Shown here: positions 1 through 10,416 of the stretch, piece after piece
Position numbering within the stretch: position 1 is the first letter of the stretch
Layout of the letters: every line of letters begins with the position of its first letter
Source of the DNA: Luzula sylvatica
Taxonomy: Eukaryota > Streptophyta > Magnoliopsida > Poales > Juncaceae
Reading direction: 5' to 3'
DNA: 64,000 bases
NCBI GenBank assembly: GCA_946800325.1
Contig: OX326956.1
Span: 76,519,087-76,583,086, forward strand
The notes under the pieces: model-generated
Seen by the model: the letters and a program-made list of their open reading frames with translations, nothing else
What the model was told of the DNA's origin: nothing
The model's database searches: none
Position numbers and translations under genes: made by a program

Positions 1-136
1 TTCCATCGAAAAACAAACTTTCTTAGTGTTTGTGAAATTTGGTGAAAAGTTAAGTAGTGAAAGATACGATACAAATGATCTAAAAACACGTTGTTTGAAC
101 TCCTCATAGCGTTAAAATCTTGTTTTGAATCGAAAA

Positions 137-157
137 ACAAACTTTCTTAGTGTTTGT
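137..157. repeat. Short inverted repeat in each monomer (6-bp arms)
   Basis: ACAAAC (137-142) and GTTTGT (152-157) are exact inverted repeats around a 9-base centre, and recur every monomer. The very common AAAG variant breaks the innermost pair. The AGCTTTG deletion monomers alter the right arm. The T/C variation of TTAGTGTTT/TTAGCGTTT lies just inside the right arm and leaves it intact. A dyad of this size could be a protein-binding site or a weak cruciform stem, but nothing here proves a function. Confidence 0.6.
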
Positions 158-217
158 GAAATTTGGTGAAAAGTTATGTAGTAAAAGATACGATACAAAT
201 GATCTCAAAACACGTTA

Positions 218-232
218 TTTGAACTCCTCAAA
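218..232. repeat. Second short inverted repeat in each monomer (5-bp arms)
   Basis: TTTGA (218-222) and TCAAA (228-232) flank a 5-base centre, ACTCC. In a frequent variant the A after the left arm becomes T and the C of the right arm becomes G (TTTGATCTCCTGAAAG). The two changes nearly always occur together, and the second breaks the dyad. The linked change marks a monomer lineage rather than a compensatory pair. The dyad may be chance in AT-rich DNA. Confidence 0.45.
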
Positions 233-868
233 GCGTTAAAATCTTGTTTTGAATCGAAAAACAAACTTTCTTAGCGTTTGTGAAATTTGGTGAAAAGTTA
301 TGTAGTAAAAGATACGATACAAATGATCTAAAAACACGTTATTTGATCTCCTGAAAGCGTTAAAATCTTGTTTTGAATCGAAAAACAAAGTTTCTTAGTG
401 TTTGTGAAATTTGGTGAAAAGTTATGTAGTAAAAGATACAATACAAATGATCTCAAAACACGTTATTTGAACTCCTCAAAGCGCTAAAATCTTGTTTTGA
501 ATCGAAAAACAAACTTTCTTAGTGTTTGTGAAATTTGGTGAAAAGTTATGTAGTAAAAGATACGATACAAATGATCTAAAAACACGTTATTTGATCTCCT
601 GAAAGCGTTAAAATCTTGTTTTGAATCGAAAAACAAACTTTCTTAGCGTTTGTGAAATTTGGTGAAAAGTTATGTAGTAAAAGATACGATACAAATGATC
701 GAAAAACACGTTATTTGATCTCCTGAAAGCGTTAAAATCTTGTTTTGAATCGAAAAACAAAGTTTCTTAGTGTTTGTGAAATTTGGTGAAAAGTTATGTA
801 GTAAAAGATACGATACAAATGACCTCAAAACACGTTATTTGAACTCCTCAAAGCGTTAAAATCTTGTT

Positions 869-992
869 TTGAGTCGAAAAACAAACTTTCTTAGTGTTTG
901 TGAAATTTGGTGAAAAGTTATGTAGTAAAAGATACGATACAAATGATCTCAAAACGCGTTATTTGAACTCCTCAAAGCGTTAAAATCTTGTT
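869..992 (+). repeat. Marker monomer with ACGCGT palindrome (11 copies in window)
   Basis: This type has GAGTCG at its start and AACGCGTT, a perfect 8-bp palindrome, in place of AACACGTT. It follows a GACCTC monomer and precedes a GGGTG/GTTAAAG monomer. The palindrome's ACGCGT core is at 954, 7402, 11990, 14594, 17446, 19802, 24390, 30094, 33070, 38774 and 46459. Spacings are 52, 37, 21, 23, 19, 37, 46, 24, 46 and 62 monomers (the last short by 3 bp through indels). It is an independent phase marker for the HOR, and I saw none after 46.5 kb. Confidence 0.85.
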
Positions 993-1488
993 TTGAATTG
1001 AAAAACAAACTTTCTTAGCGTTTGTGAAATTGGGTGAAAAGTTATGTAGTTAAAGATACGATACAAATGATCTAAAAACACGTTATTTGAACTCCTCAAA
1101 GCGTTAAAATCTTATTTTGAATCGAAAAACAAAGTTTCTTAGTGTTTGTGAAATTTGGTGAAAAGTTATGTGGTAAAATATACGATACAAATGATCTCAA
1201 AACACGTTATTTGAACTCCTCAAAGCACTAAAATCTTGTTTTGAATCGAAAAACAAACTTTCTTAGTATTTGTGAAATTTGGTGAAAAGTTATGTAGTAA
1301 AAGATACGGTACAAATGATCTAAAAACACGTTATTTGAAATCCTCAAAGCGTTAAAATCTTGTTTTGAATCGAAAAACAAAGTTTCTTAGTGTTTGTGAA
1401 ATTTGGTGAAAAGTTATGTAGTAAAAGATACGATACAAATGATCTCAAAACACGTTATTTGAACTCCTCAAAGCGCTGAAATCTTGTT

Positions 1489-4400
1489 TTGAATCGACAA
1501 ACAAACTTTCTTAGTGTTTGTGAAATTTGGTGAAAAGTTATGTAGTAAAAGATACGATACAAATGATCTCAAAACACGTTATTTGAACTCCTCAAAGCGC
1601 TGAAATCTTGTTTTGAATCGACAAACAACCTTTCTTAGTGTTTGTGAAATTTGGTGAAAAGTTTTGTAATAAAAGATACGATACAAATGATCTCAAAACA
1701 CGTTATTTGAACTCCTCAAAGCGTTAAAATCTTGTTTTGAATCGAAAAACAAACTTTCTTAGTGTTTGTGAAATTTGGTGAAAAGTCTTGTAGTAAAAGA
1801 TACGATACAAATGATCTAAAAACACGTTATTTGAACTCCTCAAAGCGTTAAAATCTTGTTTTGAATCGAAAAACAAACTTTCTAAGTGTTTGTGAAATTT
1901 GGTGAAAAGTTATGTAGTAAAAGATACGATACAAATGATCTCAAAATACGTTATTTGAACTCCTCAAAGTGCTAAAATCTTGTTTTGAGTCGAAAAACAA
2001 ACTTTCTTAGTGTTTGTGAAATTTGGTGAAAAGGTATGTAGTAAAAGATACGATACAAATGACCTAAAAACACGTTATTTGAACTCCTCAAAGTGTTAAA
2101 ATCTTGTTTTGAATCGAAAAACAATCTTTCTTAACGTTTGTGAAATTTGGTGAAAAGTTATGTAGTAAAAAATACGATACAAATGATCTCAAAACACGTT
2201 ATTTGAACTCCTCAAAGCCTTAAAATCTTGTTTTGAATCGAAAAACAAACTTTCTTAACGTTTGTGAAATTTGGTAAAAAGTTATGTAGTAAAAGATACG
2301 ATACAAATGATCTAAAAACTCGTTATTTGAACTCCTCAAAGCGTTAAAATCTTGTTTTGAATCGAAAAACAAAGTTTCTTAGTGTATGTGAAATTTGGTG
2401 AAAAGTTATGTAGTAAAAGATACGATACAAATGATCTGAAAACACGTTATTTGAACTCCTCAAAGCGTTAAAATCTTGTTTTGAGTCGAAAAACAATCTT
2501 TCTTAGTGTTTGTGAAATTTGGTGAAAATTTATGTAGTAAAAGATACGATGCAAATGATCTCAAAACACGTTATTGGAACTCCTCAAAGCGTTAAAATCT
2601 TGTTTTGAATCGAAAAACAAACTTTCTTAGCGTTTGTGAAATTGGGTGAAAAGTTATGTAGTTAAAGATACGATACAAATGATCTAAAAACACGTTATTT
2701 GAACTCCTCAAAGCGTTAAAATCTTATTTTGAATCGAAAAACAAAGTTTCTTAGTGTTTATGAAATTTGGTGAAAAGTTATGTAGTAAAAGATACGATAC
2801 AAATGATCTCAAAACACGTTATTTGAACTCCTCAAAGCACTAAAATCTTGTTTTGAATCGAAAAACAAACTTTCTTAGTATTTGTGAAATTTGGTGAAAA
2901 GTTATGTAGTAAAAGATACGGTACAAATGATCTAAAAACACGTTACTTGAAATCCTCAAAGCGTTAAAACCTTGTTTTGAATCGAAAAACAAACTTTCTT
3001 AGTGTTTGTGAAATTTGGTGAAAAGTTATGTAGTAAAAGATACGATACAAATGATCTAAAAACACGTTATTTGAACTCCTCAAAGCGCTGAAATCTTGTT
3101 TTGAATCGAAAAACAAACTTTCTTAGTGTTTGTGAAATTTGGTGAAAAGTTATGTAGTAAAAGATACGATACAAATGATCTCAAAACAAGTTATTTGAAC
3201 TCCTCAAAGCGTTAAAATCTTGTTTTGAATCGAAAAACAAACTTTCTTAGCGTTTGTGAAATTTGGTGAAAAGTTATGTAGTAAAAGATACGATACAAAT
3301 GATCTAAAAACACGTTATTTGAACTCCTCAAAGCGTTAAAATCTTGTTTTGAATCGAAAAACAAACTTTCTTAGTGTTTGTGAAATTTGGTGAAAAGTTA
3401 TGTAGTAAAAGATACGATACAAATGATCTCAAAATACGTTATTTGAACTCCTCAAAGCGTTAAAATCTTGTTTTGAATCGAAAAACAAACTTTCTTAGTG
3501 TTTGTGAAATTTGGTGAAAAGTCATGTAGTAAAAGATACGATACAAATAATCTAAAAACACGTTATTTGAACTCCTCAAAGCGTTAAAATCTTGTTTTGA
3601 ATCGAAAAACAAAGTTTCTTAGTGTTTGTGAAATTTGGTGAAAAGTTATGTAGTAAAAGATACGATACAAATGATCTAAAAACACGTTATTTGAACTCCT
3701 CAAAGCGCTGAAATCTTGTTTTGAATCGGAAAACAAACTTTCTTAGTTTTTGTGAAATTTGGTGAAAAGTTATGTAGTAAAAGATACGATACAAATGATC
3801 TCAAAACACGTTATTTGAAATCCTCAAAGCGTTAAAATCTTGTTTTGAATCGAAAAACAAACTTTCTTAATGTTTGTGAAATTTGGTGAAAAGTTATGTA
3901 GTAAAAGATACGATACAAATGATCTCAAAACACGTTATTTGAACTCCTCAAAGCGCTGAAATCTTGTTTTGAATCGACAAACAAACTTTCTTAGTGTTTG
4001 TGAAATTTGGTGAAAAGTTATGTAGTAAAAGATACGATACAAATGATCTCAAAACACGTTATTTGAACTCCTCAAAGCGCTGAAATCTTGTTTTGAATCG
4101 ACAAACAACCTTTCTTAGTGTTTGTGAAATTTGGTGAAAAGTTTTGTAATAAAAGATACGATACAAATGATCTCAAAACACGTTATTTGAACTCCTCAAA
4201 GCGTTAAAATCTTGTTTTGAATCGAAAAACAAACTTTCTTAGTGTTTGTGAAATTTGGTGAAAAGTCTTGTAGTAAAAGATACGATACAAATGATCTAAA
4301 AACACGTTATTTGAACTCCTCAAAGCGTTAAAATCTTGTTTTGAATCGAAAAACAAACTTTCTAAGTGTTTGTGAAATTTGGTGAAAAGTTATGTAGTAA

Positions 4401-5828
4401 AAGATACGATACAAATGATCTCAAAATACGTTATTTGAACTCCTCAAAGTGCTAAAATCTTGTTTTGAGTCGAAAAACAAACTTTCTTAGTGTTTGTGAA
4501 ATTTGGTGAAAAGGTATGTAGTAAAAGATACGATACAAATGACCTAAAAACACGTTATTTGAACTCCTCAAAGTGTTAAAATCTTGTTTTGAATCGAAAA
4601 ACAATCTTTCTTAACGTTTGTGAAATTTGGTGAAAAGTTATGTAGTAAAAAATACGATACAAATGATCTCAAAACACGTTATTTGAACTCCTCAAAGCCT
4701 TAAAATCTTGTTTTGAATCGAAAAACAAACTTTCTTAACGTTTGTGAAATTTGGTAAAAAGTTATGTAGTAAAAGATACGATACAAATGATCTAAAAACT
4801 CGTTATTTGAACTCCTCAAAGCGTTAAAATCTTGTTTTGAATCGAAAAACAAAGTTTCTTAGTGTATGTGAAATTTGGTGAAAAGTTATGTAGTAAAAGA
4901 TACGATACAAATGATCTGAAAACACGTTATTTGAACTCCTCAAAGCGTTAAAATCTTGTTTTGAGTCGAAAAACAATCTTTCTTAGTGTTTGTGAAATTT
5001 GGTGAAAATTTATGTAGTAAAAGATACGATGCAAATGATCTCAAAACACGTTATTGGAACTCCTCAAAGCGTTAAAATCTTGTTTTGAATCGAAAAACAA
5101 ACTTTCTTAGCGTTTGTGAAATTGGGTGAAAAGTTATGTAGTTAAAGATACGATACAAATGATCTAAAAACACGTTATTTGAACTCCTCAAAGCGTTAAA
5201 ATCTTATTTTGAATCGAAAAACAAAGTTTCTTAGTGTTTATGAAATTTGGTGAAAAGTTATGTAGTAAAAGATACGATACAAATGATCTCAAAACACGTT
5301 ATTTGAACTCCTCAAAGCACTAAAATCTTGTTTTGAATCGAAAAACAAACTTTCTTAGTATTTGTGAAATTTGGTGAAAAGTTATGTAGTAAAAGATACG
5401 GTACAAATGATCTAAAAACACGTTACTTGAAATCCTCAAAGCGTTAAAACCTTGTTTTGAATCGAAAAACAAACTTTCTTAGTGTTTGTGAAATTTGGTG
5501 AAAAGTTATGTAGTAAAAGATACGATACAAATGATCTAAAAACACGTTATTTGAACTCCTCAAAGCGCTGAAATCTTGTTTTGAATCGAAAAACAAACTT
5601 TCTTAGTGTTTGTGAAATTTGGTGAAAAGTTATGTAGTAAAAGATACGATACAAATGATCTCAAAACAAGTTATTTGAACTCCTCAAAGCGTTAAAATCT
5701 TGTTTTGAATCGAAAAACAAACTTTCTTAGCGTTTGTGAAATTTGGTGAAAAGTTATGTAGTAAAAGATACGATACAAATGATCTAAAAACACGTTATTT
5801 GAACTCCTCAAAGCGTTAAAATCTTGTT
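1489..5828 (+). repeat. Tandem duplication, offset 2,480 bp (20 monomers)
   Basis: Monomers 13-27 (1489-3348) reappear as 33-47 (3969-5828). All diagnostic variants recur in the same order: GTTTTGTAAT with ACAACC (from 1613 and 4093), GTCTTGTAGT, TCTAAGTG, AAGGTATG, AAAAATACG, ACTCG, GTGTATG with TCTGAAAAC, the GAAAATTTATG/GATGCAAATG monomer, and CGTTACTTGAAATCC. I saw no difference between the copies at the sites compared. Monomers 28-32 between the copies are a different series, with GTCATG, AATAATCTA, CGGAAAAC and TTAATG. The high similarity suggests a recent event. Confidence 0.88.
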
Positions 5829-6448
5829 TTGAATCGAAAAACAAACTTTCTTAGTGTTTGTGAAATTTGGTGAAAAGTTATGTAGTAAAAGATACGATAC
5901 AAATGATCTCAAAACAAGTTATTTGAACTCCTCAAAGCGTTAAAATCTTGTTTTGAATCGAAAAACAAACTTTCTTAGCGTTTGTGAAATTTGGTGAAAA
6001 GTTATGTAGTAAAAGATACGATACAAATGATCTCAAAACACGTTATTTGAACTCCTCAAAGCGTTAAAATCTTGTTTTGAATCGAAACACAAACTTTCTT
6101 AGTGTTTGTGAAATTTGGTGAAAAGTCATGTTGTAAAAGATACGATACAAATGATCTAAATACACGTTATTTGAACTCCTCAAAGCGATAAAATCTTGTT
6201 TTGAATCGAAAAACAAACTTTCTTAGTGTCTGTGAAATTTGGTGAAAAGTTATGTAGTAAAAGATACGATACAAATGATCTCAAAACACGTTATTTGAAC
6301 TCCTCAAAGTGCTAAAATCTTGTTTTGAGTCGAAAAACAAACTTTCTTATTGTTTGTGAAATTTGGTGAAAAGTTATGTAGTAAAAGATACGTTGCAAAT
6401 GATCTAAAAACACGTTATTTGAACTCCTCAAAGCGTTAAAATCTTGTT

Positions 6449-9400
6449 TTCCATCGAAAAACAAACTTTCTTAGTGTTTGTGAAATTTGGTGAAAAGTTA
6501 AGTAGTGAAAGATACGACACAAATGATCTAAAAACACGTTGTTTGAACTCCTCATAGCGTTAAAATCTTGTTTTGAATCGAAAAACAAAGTTTCTTAGTG
6601 TTTGTGAAATTTGGTGAAAAGTTATGTAGTAAAAGATACGATACAAATGATCTCAAAACACGTTATTTGAACTCCTCAAAGCGTTAAAATCTTGTTTTGA
6701 ATCGAAAAACAAACTTTCTTAGCGTTTGTGAAATTTGGTGAAAAGTTATGTAGTAAAAGATACGATACAAATGATCTAAAAACACGTTATTTGATCTCCT
6801 GAAAGCGTTAAAATCTTGTTTTGAATCGAAAAACAAAGTTTCTTAGTGTTTGTGAAATTTGGTGAAAAGTTATGTAGTAAAAGATACAATACAAATGATC
6901 TCAAAACACGTTATTTGAACTCCTCAAAGTGCTAAAATCTTGTTTTGAATCGAAAAACAAACTTTCTTAGTGTTTGTGAAATTTGGTGAAAAGTTATGTA
7001 GTAAAAGATACGATACAAATGATCTAAAAACACGTTATTTGATCTCCTGAAAGCGTTAAAATCTTGTTTTGAATCGAAAAACAAACTTTCTTAGCGTTTG
7101 TGAAATTTGGTGAAAAGTTATGTAGTAAAAGATACGATACAAATGATCTAAAAACACGTTATTTGATCTCCTGAAAGCGTTAAAATCTTGTTTTGAATCG
7201 AAAAACAAAGTTTCTTAGTGTTTGTGAAATTTGGTGAAAAGTTATGTAGTAAAAGATACGATACAAATGACCTCAAAACACGTTATTTGAACTCCTCAAA
7301 GCGTTAAAATCTTGTTTTGAGTCGAAAAACAAACTTTCTTAGTGTTTGTGAAATTTGGTAAAAAGTTATGTAGTAAAAGATACGATACAAATGATCTCAA
7401 AACGCGTTATTTGAACTCCTCAAAGCGTTAAAATCTTGTTTTGAATTGAAAAACAAACTTTCTTAGCGTTTGTGAAATTGGGTGAAAAGTTATGTAGTTA
7501 AAGATACGATACAAATGATCTAAAAACACGTTATTTGAACTCCTCAAAGCGTTAAAATCTTATTTTGAATCGAAAAACAAAGTTTCTTAGTGTTTGTGAA
7601 ATTTGGTGAAAAGTTATGTAGTAAAATATACGATACAAATGATCTCAAAACACGTTATTTGAACTCCTCAAAGCACTAAAATCTTGTTTTGAATCGAAAA
7701 ACAAACTTTCTTAGTATTTGTGAAATTTGGTGAAAAGTTATGTAGTAAAAGATACGGTACAAGTGATCTAAAAACACGTTATTTGAAATCCTCAAAGCGT
7801 TAAAATCTTGTTTTGAATCGAAAAACAAAGTTTCTTAGTGTTTGTGAAATTTGGTGAAAAGTTATGTAGTAAAAGATACGATACAAATGATCTCAAAACA
7901 CGTTATTTGAACTCCTCAAAGCGCTGAAATCTTGTTTTGAATCGACAAACAAACTTTCTTAGTGTTTGTGAAATTTGGTGAAAAGTTATGTAGTAAAAGA
8001 TACGATACAAATGATCTCAAAACACGTTATTTGAACTCCTCAAAGCGCTGAAATCTTGTTTTGAATCGACAAACAACCTTTCTTAGTGTTTGTGAAATTT
8101 GGTGAAAAGTTTTGTAATAAAAGATACGATACAAATGATCTCAAAACACGTTATTTGAACTCCTCAAAGCGTTAAAATCTTGTTTTGAATCGAAAAACAA
8201 ACTTTCTTAGTGTTTGTGAAATTTGGTGAAAAGTCTTGTAGTAAAAGATACGATACAAATGATCTAAAAACACGTTATTTGAACTCCTCAAAGCGTTAAA
8301 ATCTTGTTTTGAATCGAAAAACAAACTTTCTTAGTGTTTGTGAAATTTGGTGAAAAGTTATGTAGTAAAAGATACGATACAAATGATCTCAAAATACGTT
8401 ATTTGAACTCCTCAAAGTGCTAAAATCTTGTTTTGAGTCGAAAAACAAACTTTCTTAGTGTTTGTGAAATTTGGTGAAAAGGTATGTAGTAAAAGATACG
8501 ATACAAATGACCTAAAAACACGTTATTTGAACTCCTCAAAGTGTTAAAATCTTGTTTTGAATCGAAAAACAATCTTTCTTAACGTTTGTGAAATTTGGTG
8601 AAAAGTTATGTAGTAAAAAATACGATACAAATGATCTAAAAACACGTTATTTGAACTCCTCAAAGCCTTAAAATCTTGTTTTGAATCGAAAAACAAACTT
8701 TCTTAACGTTTGTGAAATTTGGTAAAAAGTTATGTAGTAAAAGATACGATACAAATGATCTAAAAACTCGTTATTTGAACTCCTCAAAGCGTTAAAATCT
8801 TGTTTTGAATCGATAAACAAAGTTTCTTAGTGTATGTGAAATTTGGTGAAAAGTTATGTAGTAAAAGATACGATACAAATGATCTCAAAACACGTTATTT
8901 GAACTCCTCAAAGCGTTAAAATCTTGTTTTGAGTCGAAAAACAAACTTTCTTAGTGTTTGTGAAATTTGGTGAAAAGTTATGTAGTAAAAGATACGATAC
9001 AAATGATCTCAAAACACGTTATTGGAACTCCTCAAAGCGTTAAAATCTTGTTTTGAATCGAAAAACAAACTTTCTTAGCGTTTGTGAAATTGGGTGAAAA
9101 GTTATGTAGTTAAAGATACGATACAAATGATCTAAAAACACGTTATTTGAACTCCTCAAAGCGTTAAAATCTTATTTTGAATCGAAAAACAAAGTTTCTT
9201 AGTGTTTGTGAAATTTGGTGAAAAGTTATGTAGTAAAAGATACGATACAAATGATCTCAAAACACGTTATTTGAACTCCTCAAAGCACTAAAATCTTGTT
9301 TTGAATCGAAAAACAAACTTTCTTAGTATTTGTGAAATTTGGTGAAAAGTTATGTAGTAAAAGATACGGTACAAATGATCTAAAAACAAGTTATTTGAAA

Positions 9401-10416
9401 TCCTCAAAGCGTTAAAATCTTGTTTTGAATCGAAAAACAAAGTTTCTTAGTGTTTGTGAAATTTGGTGAAAAGTTATGTAGTAAAAGATACGATACAAAT
9501 GATCTAAAAACACGTTATTTGAACTCCCCAAAGCGCTGAAATCTTGTTTTGAATCGAAAAACAAACTTTCTTAGTGTTTGTGAAATTTGGTGAAAAGTTA
9601 TGTAGTAAAAGATACGATACAAATGATCTCAAAACAAGTTATTTGAACTCCTCAAAGCGTTAAAATCTTGTTTTGAATCGAAAAACAAACTTTCTTAGCG
9701 TTTGTGAAATTTGGTGAAAAGTTATGTAGTAAAAGATACGATACAAATGATCTAAAAACACGTTATTTGAACTCCTCAAAGCGTTAAAATCTTGTTTTGA
9801 ATCGAAAAACAAACTTTCTTAGTGTTTGTGAAATTTGGTGAAAAGTTATGTAGTAAAAGATACGATACAAATGATCTCAAAACAAGTTATTTGAACTCCT
9901 CAAAGCGTTAAAATCTTGTTTTGAATCGAAAAACAAACTTTCTTAGCGTTTGTGAAATTAGGTGAAAAGTTATGTAGTAAAAGATACGATACAAATGATC
10001 TCAAAACACGTTATTTGAACTCCTCAAAGCGTTAAAATCTTGTTTTGAATCGAAACACAAACTTTCTTAGTGTTTGTGAAATTTGGTGAAAAGTCATGTT
10101 GTAAAAGATACGATACAAATGATCTAAATACAAGTTATTTGAACTCCTCAAAGCGATAAAATCTTGTTTTGAATCGAAAAACAAACTTTCTTAGTGTCTG
10201 TGAAATTTGGTGAAAAGTTATGTAGTAAAAGATACGATACAAATGATCTCAAAACACGTTATTTGAACTCCTCAAAGTGCTAAAATCTTGTTTTGAGTCG
10301 AAAAACAAACTTTCTTATTGTTTGTGAAATTTGGTGAAAAGTTATGTAGTAAAAGATACGTTACAAATGATCTAAAAACACGTTATTTGAACTCCTCAAA
10401 GCGTTAAAATCTTGTT
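6449..10416 (+). repeat. HOR copy 2, 32 monomers (basic unit, 3,968 bp)
   Basis: This is the simplest complete unit. The order of diagnostic monomers is: CCATCG marker; AAAG; GCG with GATCTCCTG; ACAATAC with GTGCT; two GATCTCCTG monomers; GACCTC; GAGTCG with AACGCG; GAATTG with GGGTG and GTTAAAG; TATAC with GCACT; GTATTT with ACGGTAC; CGAC monomers; GTTTTGTAAT; GTCTTGTAGT; AATACG; AAGGTATG; AAAAATACG; ACTCG; GATAAAC; ATTGGAAC; GGGTG again; GTATTT again; CAAGTT monomers; AAACAC with GTCATGTTGT; GTGTCTG; TTATTG with ACGTTAC. The next CCATCG follows at 10419. Note that the series GGGTG, AAAG, GTATTT occurs twice per unit, which suggests an older duplication of roughly 13 monomers inside the unit. 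Confidence 0.85.

Larger units (their letters stand above)
125..248 (+). repeat. Representative consensus satellite monomer
   Basis: This copy matches the consensus I derived. It has 47 A, 41 T, 20 G and 16 C, 29% GC. Landmarks by monomer position are TCGA at 6-9, ACAAAC at 13-18, GTTTGT at 28-33, GTGAAA at 32-37 and again at 42-47, GATAC at 63-67 and 68-72, GATC at 77-80, CACGTT at 87-92, CGTTA at 89-93 and 110-114, and TTAAAATC at 112-119. The plus strand has stops in all three frames (positions 2, 24, 43 among others), and so has the minus strand (stops at 23, 81 and 91 in plus coordinates). The ATG at 52 is followed at once by TAG, the ATG at 75 opens only seven codons, and the minus strand has no ATG. 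The monomer is therefore non-coding. The main variable sites are GAATCG, AAAC/AAAG at 18, T/C at 27, C/A at 82, the AACTCCTC/ATCTCCTG pair at 99 and 105, and GCGTT at 109-113. Confidence 0.97.
1..6448 (+). repeat. HOR copy 1, 52 monomers (32-mer plus 20-mer duplication)
   Basis: It starts with the CCATCG marker monomer (1-124), which also has GTTAAGTAGTGAAAG, GTTGTTTG and CTCATAGCG. Monomers 1-12 match monomers 53-64 of the next copy with single changes, for example ACGATAC against ACGACAC in the marker and AAAC against AAAG in monomer 2. Monomers 33-52 match 65-84. The 20 monomers between (13-32) are extra and come from an internal tandem duplication, so 52 is 32 plus 20. The window may cut this unit's left neighbour exactly at the marker. 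Confidence 0.85.

Noticed and set aside
137..157. Rho-independent terminator or attachment site
   Set aside because: The 6-bp dyad has AT-rich arms and occurs in every monomer. It is not followed by a specific T-run and there is no gene to terminate.
211..218. CACGTT as an E-box or other transcription factor site
   Set aside because: It is one base off the CACGTG palindrome, occurs in most monomers, and no transcription unit is visible. It is too short to claim.
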